A stretch of DNA of 28,385 nucleotides. Origin: a virus. A program made the position numbers and the translations under genes. The notes below the pieces were generated by a model that was not told the origin of the DNA, did no database searches, and was given only the letters and a program-made list of their open reading frames with translations. The stretch spans positions 1-28,385 of IMG/VR virus record IMGVR_UViG_3300034096_000988. One strand, 5' to 3'. Below, in pieces: positions 12,643 through 20,100 of the stretch (the first letter of the stretch is position 1; every line of letters starts with the position of its first letter).

Positions 12643-13604
12643 CCACAAACACATTGCCCGAAATCATAGTCGAAATAACAGGAAAAGTTTTAACAAGCAC
12701 TTTGCCTGAATTCGCCAGCGCTGCCCGCGCATACATCGAACAAATCAACATGCTGCCATCCACCGACGAAGAGTTCGGTGAGGCTGAAGCCGTAGCCAAG
12801 GAACTTGAACGCAACGAAAAGCTTTTGGAAGAGAAAGAAGTCGAAGTTATCAACCAAACTTCTGACATATCGCAAATTATCCAAACGCTTAAGTCGGTCA
12901 AAGGCCTCATGAGGGACACCCGGCTTACGCTGACAAAGGTTGTAAAAATTAGGAAAGAGGCGATTAAAGGCGACATTCTGGAAGAGGCTAAAAATAGAGT
13001 CGCCGCCGCCCTGGCTGAAGCTGAAGAAAAAACCAAGCCAATCAAGTTACGCGGGTTTGTGGCGCTACCCCTGCTGGATGATGCCGCCAAGAACAAAAAG
13101 ACCCCTGAAAGCATCGCCGCCGCCGTTAATTCGGTTGCGAATTCAGCCGTCAAAATAATCAATTTAACCGCTGACGATGTTGCTGAAAAGCTTAAATGGT
13201 TGAAGCTCAATTACTCCGGATATTCCCACCTGTTCCCCGATCTGCAAACTGTCATTTTTAGGGATTCGGTGCTACTGGAAGAGCTTGTCACGTCGCGGGT
13301 AAATACTTACTTGATGCAGGTTGAAATTGACGAATCCAAAAAGGAAAGCGAACAAACGCCGCCAGAACCCGAAAAGCCAGCCCCGGCAAAACAGGCGTCA
13401 CCAGAACCCGCGCCAAAAGCTGAAGCCAAGCCCGCCGAAATTGCCCCCGGCAAATCTGAGCCGCCAATGTCAGAAAAGCCGACCGACGAGCAAATTGTTC
13501 AGGCTATAGCCGATTCGTTCGGGGTTGATCTGCTTGTCGCAATCGAATGGTTGCTCGACGTAGACATGGAAGCCATGAGTGCCAAGCTTTTTGAAGCCCT
13601 TTAA
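12639..13604 (+). CDS. Coiled-coil recombination-operon protein of unknown function
   Basis: A 321-residue protein. Residues 40-145 are highly charged and helical, probably coiled coil, followed by a compact region at 150-235. A Pro/Ala/Lys/Glu linker at about 240-285 precedes a short helical tail (VQAIADSFGVDLLVAIEWL). It is joined to recT by ATGA and is the last gene before a stable hairpin. Similar proteins accompany RecT systems in other phages without an assigned role; a nuclease inhibitor or annealase accessory is possible. Confidence 0.7.
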   Translation: MTTNTLPEIIVEITGKVLTSTLPEFASAARAYIEQINMLPSTDEEFGEAEAVAKELERNEKLLEEKEVEVINQTSDISQIIQTLKSVKGLMRDTRLTLTKVVKIRKEAIKGDILEEAKNRVAAALAEAEEKTKPIKLRGFVALPLLDDAAKNKKTPESIAAAVNSVANSAVKIINLTADDVAEKLKWLKLNYSGYSHLFPDLQTVIFRDSVLLEELVTSRVNTYLMQVEIDESKKESEQTPPEPEKPAPAKQASPEPAPKAEAKPAEIAPGKSEPPMSEKPTDEQIVQAIADSFGVDLLVAIEWLLDVDMEAMSAKLFEAL

Positions 13605-13612
13605 CCAATGGG

Positions 13613-13641
13613 GGTGGGTAGGTTTTCGTAACCTGCCCACC
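13613..13641. terminator. 12-bp hairpin without T tract
   Basis: Positions 13613-13624 pair with 13630-13641 over a TTCGT loop: 12 continuous pairs including one G-T wobble. Neither strand has a following T run, so a classic terminator is uncertain; an RNA processing or protection element between the recT operon and the AlpA-like gene is the alternative. Confidence 0.55.
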
Positions 13642-13660
13642 TATTAATCAGGAAAAAATT

Positions 13661-13894
13661 ATGACAGACATTATTGCAGCACTAAAAAGAATCGCTGAAA
13701 GCCTGGAAAGCCAAGCGCCAACCGACAAGCTTTGGTCGATTGACGATATCGCCGCCTACTCCCAGCACCACCGAAACGAAATTTACAAACTGAAAGACCG
13801 GCCCGATTTCCCGCGCCCAATCATGGTGACCAAGCACCCACGGTATGAACCGGAAGAAATAAAGGCTTATTTCAAAACCAAGTTGAGGGCATAG
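13661..13894 (+). CDS. AlpA-like HTH protein, possible excisionase
   Basis: A 77-residue protein. LWSIDDIAAYSQHHRNEIYK and DFPRPIMVTKHPRYEPEEIKAY form the winged helix seen in AlpA and MerR-like excisionases, with the typical FPRP turn. Such proteins bend att DNA and tilt the integrase toward excision. Its placement about 1.4 kb from the integrase 3' end on the opposite strand fits either a directionality factor or a plain regulator. AGGA lies 9 nt before the ATG. Confidence 0.7.
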   Translation: MTDIIAALKRIAESLESQAPTDKLWSIDDIAAYSQHHRNEIYKLKDRPDFPRPIMVTKHPRYEPEEIKAYFKTKLRA

Positions 13895-13902
13895 GTGCTG
13901 CA

Positions 13903-14094
13903 ATGGCCTTTAATAATGACTACATTGTTGGGAAAGCAACCCGGCAATGCGAAAGGTGCAAGTGCGACTTTATCATCATGGCAAGGGTTCAGGAAACTTG
14001 CACCGCTTGCCGGAAAATAATCAACAAAGAACGATCTAAAGAACACGGTCGAAAAGCTAGAGCTCTTAAAAAATCAAAAAAGGTGATGACATGA
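13903..14094 (+). CDS. Small zinc-ribbon-like protein
   Basis: A 63-residue basic protein with two Cys pairs, CERC and CTAC, and a Lys/Arg-rich tail, consistent with a zinc ribbon that could bind nucleic acid. AGGTG precedes the ATG. The stop makes an ATGA junction with the next gene. No named family was recognised. Confidence 0.6.
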   Translation: MAFNNDYIVGKATRQCERCKCDFIIMARVQETCTACRKIINKERSKEHGRKARALKKSKKVMT

Positions 14095-14318
14095 AAAAAA
14101 TAACCCTGATAACCCTAATCGCTGCGCTGACGGGTTGCGTAGCACCAGCCCCTTATAAGGCTATGCTTTTGACTCAGCAAGATAAGGACGAGGCCGCTTG
14201 CAAGATGGAAGCCGCCAAGGCTAAAAACCCCTATTACCCTGGTAACTTTATTCTGGACGCTCAAGAGCGCCGCGACACTTTCGACCTTTGCATGAAGTCT
14301 AAAGGGTGGGTAAGATGA
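14091..14318 (+). CDS. Small lipoprotein
   Basis: A 75-residue protein with a type II signal peptide: KK, a hydrophobic stretch ITLITLIAAL, and the lipobox LTGC with Cys16 as the likely lipidation site. The remainder is polar with two more Cys. It probably sits in the periplasm or outer membrane leaflet. Lipoproteins made early by temperate phages often change host receptors or block superinfection, which is one possible role. It is joined to both neighbours by ATGA. Confidence 0.65.
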   Translation: MKKITLITLIAALTGCVAPAPYKAMLLTQQDKDEAACKMEAAKAKNPYYPGNFILDAQERRDTFDLCMKSKGWVR

Positions 14319-14617
14319 CCGCCATCAACAAGCGCACCCCCGGCCCTTGGTCAATAAACAATAGCCATGGCGCGACATACATTGAATGCCCTGTAACCTT
14401 TGCGCCGATATGCAGGGTTTCAGCCACAAACCAGCAAGGCAACGCCGTTTTAATAAAGCACGCACCCGATCTTTTGGCCGCTGTTGAATCCTTGCTTGAG
14501 TTTGCCCCTGGCAATTATTGCGACGATCCAAGGGACGACAGGGATATTGATTATTCAAGAGCAAAGGCTTTTGAAAACGCCCAAAAACTTGCACAAAAAA
14601 TAAAAGGTGATTTATGA
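14315..14617 (+). CDS. Hypothetical phage protein (TPGPW type)
   Basis: A 100-residue protein beginning MTAINKRTPGPWSINN and containing NAVLIKHAPDLLAAVESLL. This TPGPW...APDLL pattern is widespread in small phage early proteins with no known function. The ATG at 14315 is chosen for its ATGA junction with the lipoprotein stop; the upstream alternative at 14306 lies inside that gene. It ends with an ATGA junction to the next gene. Confidence 0.65.
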   Translation: MTAINKRTPGPWSINNSHGATYIECPVTFAPICRVSATNQQGNAVLIKHAPDLLAAVESLLEFAPGNYCDDPRDDRDIDYSRAKAFENAQKLAQKIKGDL

Positions 14618-15081
14618 GTCGCGAAGTTTTAAAGCTTGCCCTGGCCGCGCTTGAAAGCGCCCTATGGGAATCTAACGAGCCGCTTCCCGAATTGGTTGAC
14701 GAGGCAATCGAGGCGCTAAAGGTTGAGCTTGCAAAGCCCGACCCTGAACCGGTTGCATATTTGTACAAGTGGGATGACGATAGTGAAATAGGTCTGTTTA
14801 AAAATAAACAGCTTGACTTAGTTGATAGGTCTGATGTGCTAGAAATTCCGCTTTCATCACCTACGCCCAGCAAGCAGCTAAACGAGGCCGAAAAGCCCGA
14901 TCCTGAACCGGTGGCAACTGTTATTGTTTTGAGCGGTGGCCCGCTTAACTTTTATAAAACAGAGTGGACTGTTTACCCCGCTGCTTGGCACCCTGGAAAA
15001 TATACCTTGTTCAAATCGCTGCCAGAAAACCCAGCCCGTAAGAACTTCCAAGCCTTAAGGAAAACAAATGGTCGGCTTTAA
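14614..15081 (+). CDS. Hypothetical protein with repeated DPEPVA linker
   Basis: A 155-residue protein. An N-terminal helix (LKLALAALESALWE) precedes two copies of KPDPEPVA, each leading into a beta-rich segment: VAYLYKWDDDSEIGLF and VATVIVLSGGPLNFYK. This modular DPEPVA layout is common in accessory phage proteins of unknown role. It overlaps the following gene by 14 bp. Confidence 0.6.
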   Translation: MSREVLKLALAALESALWESNEPLPELVDEAIEALKVELAKPDPEPVAYLYKWDDDSEIGLFKNKQLDLVDRSDVLEIPLSSPTPSKQLNEAEKPDPEPVATVIVLSGGPLNFYKTEWTVYPAAWHPGKYTLFKSLPENPARKNFQALRKTNGRL

Positions 15082-15316
15082 AATAACCCATTTTAATCAA
15101 TTTGCCTATGTTGCCAATGCTGCAACCCCAAACCATGAAGATGCCGTCCTCTCAGGCTGTAAAAATACAATATCTTTTGATTCTGACTATCTAACAATAA
15201 CGGCAATGAAAGAAAAAAAAGCACTTTGCACTATATCTTTTGACCTCACGCCACAGTTTACGAAAGAAATAAAAGCCCTCGCAGCCGTGCTTGAACAAAC
15301 AGAATCTGACGATTAA
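15068..15316 (+). CDS. Hypothetical small protein before the integrase
   Basis: An 82-residue protein with a beta-rich N-terminus and a C-terminal helix (TKEIKALAAVLEQTESDD). AAGGAAAACAA precedes the ATG. It is the last gene of the plus-strand early region and converges with the integrase: the two stop codons overlap by 4 bp, leaving no room for a conventional terminator between them. Confidence 0.55.
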   Translation: MVGFKITHFNQFAYVANAATPNHEDAVLSGCKNTISFDSDYLTITAMKEKKALCTISFDLTPQFTKEIKALAAVLEQTESDD

Positions 15317-16338
15317 TTTTTTTCTAGGGGTGGAATAATTGCCATTATTTTACCCCCCCACATTCTTTCCGCTAAGGCCTCGGCCGACTCCCTGTAATAA
15401 ATCATCAGCGACTTAGGGTCGCGGTGACCGATAATCCTGCAAAGCTCAACTACGTCATACTTATAAACGCTCACCATCTTGGTGAGCGCAGTAGCCCTGG
15501 AATCGTGAAACCTTGCGTTATCCACCCCAGCCCGATTACAAGCCCGCCTGAATAGCGACGACAAAACACCAAGCCCAACTGCGAACGGCTTTTCCTGGCC
15601 TTTTAGCTTTTCCAAAATCTCGACAGCCCTTGGCGATAGCGGAACCTGACGACCATCGCTGTTTTTTGAGGTTTCTAGGGTTAGAAATCTTCGCTTGATG
15701 CTGATTTTCGGCCATGTCAGCGTCAATAGCTCTTCGCGCCTCAGCCCGGTTTCAAGCGCGAAAAGGAAAGCCGCTGCAATGATTTGTTGCTTTGTTTCAA
15801 TGGCCCGATCTTCAGCATAACCAAGCGCCTCGCAAATGCTGTCGCGCTCTTCGTCGCTGAATATTCGCTGTCGGTGCTTTGGCTGCTTTGGCCGCTTTAC
15901 ATCGCGAACCGGATTTGACCTTATCCACTGCCATTCGCGCCGCGCCTGCTCGAAAATCGATGACAGTAGGTTCATTTCCCGGTTTACGCTGGAAGCCTTG
16001 ACCTCTTTTAGCCTGCTGTCGCGCCATTCTGCCAGTCTAGGTGTTGTGATATCCGAAAGCTTCCAAGCTGCAAATGGAAGCCGTTTAAAGCTTTCGATCC
16101 TGACCAGCTCCCAGCGCTGCCCCTTTTTAAGTATCGAAACCTCTGACGCGTAACGATCCAGTGCGTCAATAAGCGTTTTTTTTGAATTGTCGCCCCGGAA
16201 TCCGGCTAAAATTTCCGCTTCGGTTGCGATGGCCCATTGCTGCGCCTTTGATTTGGTTGGGAATGATGCCGCCTTTCTGATGCCTTTCCTGGCGACCTGC
16301 GCTTGCCAAACCCCGTTCTTTTCCAAGATAGTAGCCAC
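15313..16338 (-). CDS. int: Tyrosine-type phage integrase
   Basis: A 341-residue protein with an N-terminal arm-binding region, a core-binding SAM-like domain (about 55-150) and a C-terminal catalytic domain. Catalytic residues read Arg200 (ETGLRREELL), His278 and Arg281 (HDSRA), His305 (GHRDPKS) and Tyr314 (or 315). It recombines attP with attB. The track start is GTG at 16338; no good ribosome site is visible, and arm-type repeats begin in the next base, so the start is uncertain. An operator-overlapped promoter lies about 60 bp upstream. Confidence 0.93.
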   Translation of the reverse strand: MATILEKNGVWQAQVARKGIRKAASFPTKSKAQQWAIATEAEILAGFRGDNSKKTLIDALDRYASEVSILKKGQRWELVRIESFKRLPFAAWKLSDITTPRLAEWRDSRLKEVKASSVNREMNLLSSIFEQARREWQWIRSNPVRDVKRPKQPKHRQRIFSDEERDSICEALGYAEDRAIETKQQIIAAAFLFALETGLRREELLTLTWPKISIKRRFLTLETSKNSDGRQVPLSPRAVEILEKLKGQEKPFAVGLGVLSSLFRRACNRAGVDNARFHDSRATALTKMVSVYKYDVVELCRIIGHRDPKSLMIYYRESAEALAERMWGGKIMAIIPPLEKN

Positions 16339-16554
16339 GTCGTAAAACCGTCGTAAAATAAAAAATAAACGACGTGAATTATCGGGGTCAATCGTGATTT
16401 TAGCAAGCTGCTACATGCAGCAAAAATGCACGTCCCGGCTTAATCAGGCATAATAGTTAAAAAGCCTGAAAGCCTGCGGTGTGCCTCTCCTCGGCACCAT
16501 ACAACCCATTAAAATCAAGGGTTGTAAGGTGCATTGTCGTAAAATGGTCGTAAA
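16339..16554. other. attP-like region with paired arm-type repeats
   Basis: GTCGTAAAA occurs twice at 16339 and 16350 and twice at 16536 and 16547 (last base differs), each pair 11 bp apart and in the same orientation, like integrase arm sites. Between them, CCTCGGCACCA (16489-16499) looks like the 3' end of a bacterial tRNA-Leu, followed by an 8-bp inverted repeat (TACAACCC 16500-16507 with GGGTTGTA 16519-16526). The core overlap cannot be fixed without an attB. The stretch holds no gene. Confidence 0.65.
16397..16413 (-). promoter_or_regulatory. Operator over a candidate integrase promoter
   Basis: TAGCAAGCTGCTA (16401-16413) fits the repressor operator consensus. On the minus strand it is directly followed by TAAAAT (16402-16397), a plausible -10 with the same operator-to-box spacing as the TATAAT at 10533 and the TATATT at the cro-like promoter. 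The -35 is weak (TTGCTG 15 bp or TTTGCT 16 bp upstream). Start near 16390, about 50 nt before int. Confidence 0.5.
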
Positions 16555-16559
16555 CTGCT

Positions 16560-17174
16560 TTAAAGCCCCGCCATAGCGACCTTAAAATCGCCTAGTATAT
16601 CCTCCATGTCCTGAACCGATCCCGCTGCGGAAACGGCCATTTTTGCCGCCTGCCTTGCGCCTTCGACCTGCGACCCAACGGCTGACCATAGCCCCGCTGT
16701 ATAAACGATTAAATCGGCTACTTGCGTTGGCGTGGCTCCGGTGGCAATTGCCTCGTTATGCACCCAAACATAAGGCGCTGAATTGGTAGGGTAGCCCGCT
16801 GCAATATAAGCCTTAGCATCTTCCAGCTTGGCAATATAAGTAACTTCTTGTCCCGCTGAAACGGTTATAAACCTTAGCCGTGTTATTCCGGAAACCCTGT
16901 CAATCTCGCCGTGAACCCTGACAATCGCTTCAGCCAGCGACTCAGCATAAGCCGCCTTAGTAATGTAATACTTTGCTCTGTCTTGAGTAGCGCCTGAATA
17001 AGCCTCGTTGATTTTAAGCAAATGATTGTCGTCAACTGACGAAACTGTAAAGGTATTGCCATTTATAGTTATAGTGTCGCCCGGCTTAACGTAATTTAGC
17101 CAGCGCGTCCCAAACCCCTCAGCTTGAATGCTCCCGTTTGCTATGCTGATATAACCCTGTTCATATATGCTCAT
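16560..17174 (-). CDS. Tail fibre-associated protein
   Basis: A 204-residue protein. The N-terminal part (GYISIANGSIQAEGFGTRWL, then VKPGDTITI and VSSVDDNHLLKI) is the beta-rich domain found in short phage tail proteins encoded next to J. The C-terminal half (AKLEDAKAYIAAGYP, APYVWVHNEAIATGATPTQVAD) resembles tail fibre accessory regions. The stop lies 6 bp from the attP arm site, at the end of the late operon. It starts directly after the J-like gene. Adsorption or fibre assembly is likely. Confidence 0.7.
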   Translation of the reverse strand: MSIYEQGYISIANGSIQAEGFGTRWLNYVKPGDTITINGNTFTVSSVDDNHLLKINEAYSGATQDRAKYYITKAAYAESLAEAIVRVHGEIDRVSGITRLRFITVSAGQEVTYIAKLEDAKAYIAAGYPTNSAPYVWVHNEAIATGATPTQVADLIVYTAGLWSAVGSQVEGARQAAKMAVSAAGSVQDMEDILGDFKVAMAGL

Positions 17175-20100
17175 TTAATCCCCTATTGCTACCCAATTCA
17201 TTGACCCCTGAGCAATTGACGACGATCCGGAAACAGCCCACGAATAGCTCTGAAAAGTGTAGTTATTTTGAGCTGCTGCGCTATTTAAAAGCTTTTGTCG
17301 CAAATATGCCGTTGTTGATGTTGGGGTTAGCGTAAAGTCGCCCGCCCCGTATTGTTGCCCTGATACTATCCTGATTGACCAAAAGTCTCGATTGTAAGCG
17401 CCGTTTGAAACTCCAGAATCGTAGCTCCCCGATCTAGTGTTTGACCTATCGCTAGTGCTTACAACCTGGATGCCATTGGCAAAAACTTTCATTGTGGCGT
17501 CAGAATAAAACTCGTCCTGATTCCATGTGGCCATGTAACGAGTCGCGTAATTTTCCCAATTAGGGTCAACAGTCCAAACTGGCATGTGCAGGACTTTTGT
17601 GACAGTTGTATATTGGTTGTCGTTTGTTACTGTCATGTTTGTTGTCGGGCTTACCGGAACGGTTGCCTGACTGTAATTATATTCGTCAATCCCCCTTGAA
17701 TACTTTGTGCTGTCCGTGTCCCTGGCTACAAAATAAAGCAAAATCTTGGTTCTACCTCCCATATTAACGGAATTGGTATCAACGACAATCTGACCATGAT
17801 CCGCCGCCGAAATATTAATGGTTTTGCCTATCAGCCAGTCCCAGCCTGTGCCGTTCCAGCCTAGAATGTACCAATCGACAGACCGGTAAAAATAGCCATG
17901 CGTCGAAATGCCGTCGCCCCTTACGCTTGAAACCTGAACGGCCACTGTCACTGTCGCGGTGTTAGCCGGTAGTATGCTTTCCGCCGAATACCAGCCGTCA
18001 ACATTAAGCGCCCCCGAATTGCTGGCAACTGTAATGTTTCCCGCATTGGCCGCATAGTCAAGTTCTGCGATGGCGTCGAACTGCCATTGTCCAGAACCTG
18101 GCGCTGTTTCGTGCAAGTTTTGCGCCCTGATCGACCATGTTTGTGAGCTTTGATTCTGCGCCGCGTTGTAGCTCTGCAAGCTTGCCGGTGAAACCATGAT
18201 GGTAGGTTGCGAATCCCAGTAACCGTCGATTAAAACGGTCTGCCCGGAATTGGCCTGACCTAGCTCGATCCGCCTGACGCTTTTAGATTCCCGGTACTGC
18301 CCGCCTCTGAAGCGCTGAAAAGTCAGGTTGCCGCCAGTCAGCAAGGCATAGTCGCGGTTAGCCACTGAGTCGCCATCTTTGTAGACGATCATTGAGCCGT
18401 TGCCATTAATAACCGCGTTTCCGTTGCCTATGGTTAGGTTTTCGGTTGCCGCCATCCGGCCCGTTTTTAACTGGCTTGCGCTGACGCTGCCCGTAATACC
18501 GACATCTGCATCAAGCAAAACCGCCGCGTTGCCGTTCAATGATCCAATGATAAAAGGTGGTTTTTCTATTCCGTTAATATTGACAGCGAACGCTTCAGCA
18601 TTGAAAACCAAGGGCGATGATGCATTATCAAGCGCTTGCTGAAGCCCGGTTTTAATTTCATCCGGTGTCATAGCGTTAATACTTGAAACGGTGGCGGTAT
18701 ATTCGGCTGTAAAATTCAGCGAGTCGCGCCCGAACGAGTCATAAGCCGCCAAAACAAAATAATGCGGTACATTTTCTACAAGGCTTGGAATGGTTATTGT
18801 TTGATCCTTCCCGGCATAAATACAGTTCCCTGTTCCTGGCTCTGTTCCGCTTGGCGTAAAGCCTGACGTTTGACTCATCCAGACTAAAACGCCGTCCCAG
18901 TCCGTTTCGCTGGGTCGGGTGTAGGTGATAACTGCCATCTTGATTCCGGCAAAAAACGAAACGCCCGACAGCGCTCCGATTTGCGGGTTTGACATGGTGA
19001 TTTGCGCCTTGTTGACCGATGACCCCTGGCCGTTGCTGGCCGATACCATGAATGTCAACGAGCGCCATGGCCCGCCGTCCTTTTTGACGTCCTCGTCGGT
19101 GTATTCGAAAGCCGTCGCCGCTGTGCTGATTGATCGCCGCTGAACTCCCGCCGCCCAAACCTCAACCGTGTAGCTTGTCGCCCTGGTAACTGGCAACCAT
19201 TTTATTTTGGCTTTTGATCCGGTGAATGGCTCAACTGATGCCAGCCCGGTAACGTCGCCCGGTGGGGGTATTAGGCCAGCCGTCCCGCTCCATGTTGCCC
19301 AATCGCCCCGCGCCAATCCTACGCCCGCGACCCTGACCCAAACCGGCCCCGGCTCGACTCGAATATTCGTGCTGGTTGACGCTGTATCTGGATGTGTAAC
19401 CCAGTCGATATTATTGGCTGACGATTGAATTATGTAATGATCCGCGCCCGCTGCTGGATTCCATGACAGCAAAAGTGCAGGATTTTCCGCCGTGCCTGCA
19501 TGGGTTACGTCCAGCCGGGTTATTACTGGCTTGGTGATCTTTTTGGGAAGCTGCCACGGCTCTGGAAGCGCTGGAACGGTTCCGGTTTCGGCTTGGTGAA
19601 CTTCTATTGCCTCATTGGTGCAGGTAATCTCAACAAGGTTCAAGCCGCGTGGCCTGATTGGCGGAAGCACCCTGGCACTGATATAAATTTCCTGTGCCTT
19701 GCCTATTGCAAAATAGGTTCGTTCCTTTTCATCCGTAACAACCGGGTCGAACCCTAAAAATGTCGGCAAAGGTGTCAAGCTGGGTATTGAAGTAAAGGTT
19801 ATTTTATAAGGGTCGCCGCTGATATGTGGCTCGCATTCAAACGGCCCTGCGGTGCTGCCGTCTGGCTTCCTTAGCAAAATTAAACTACCAGCCTCAGCGT
19901 TGACGGGTTCGCTTAGGGTTAATTCGTCCATACCAAAATCAACCAACTCGCCAGAAATACCCCAGTTGACCATTGGGTAGCTGATGGCGATTAGGTCGCC
20001 GACTGTGGGGATATGTCCCTCAAGCTCGGTCTGAAACGTGATGACTTTTCGGCGATACCGGTTAGCCGCCGCATGGGTGATGCCTTCGCGCCACGCTTGC

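Noticed and set aside
12632-13210. 192-residue minus-strand Ser/Ala/Leu-rich frame opposite the coiled-coil gene
   Set aside because: Antisense shadow of a coupled operon gene with a clear ATGA start junction on the other strand.
16470-16500. A complete tRNA gene near CCTCGGCACCA
   Set aside because: No TTCRA T-loop or other arms are present upstream; only the 3' end resembles a tRNA, as expected for an att core.
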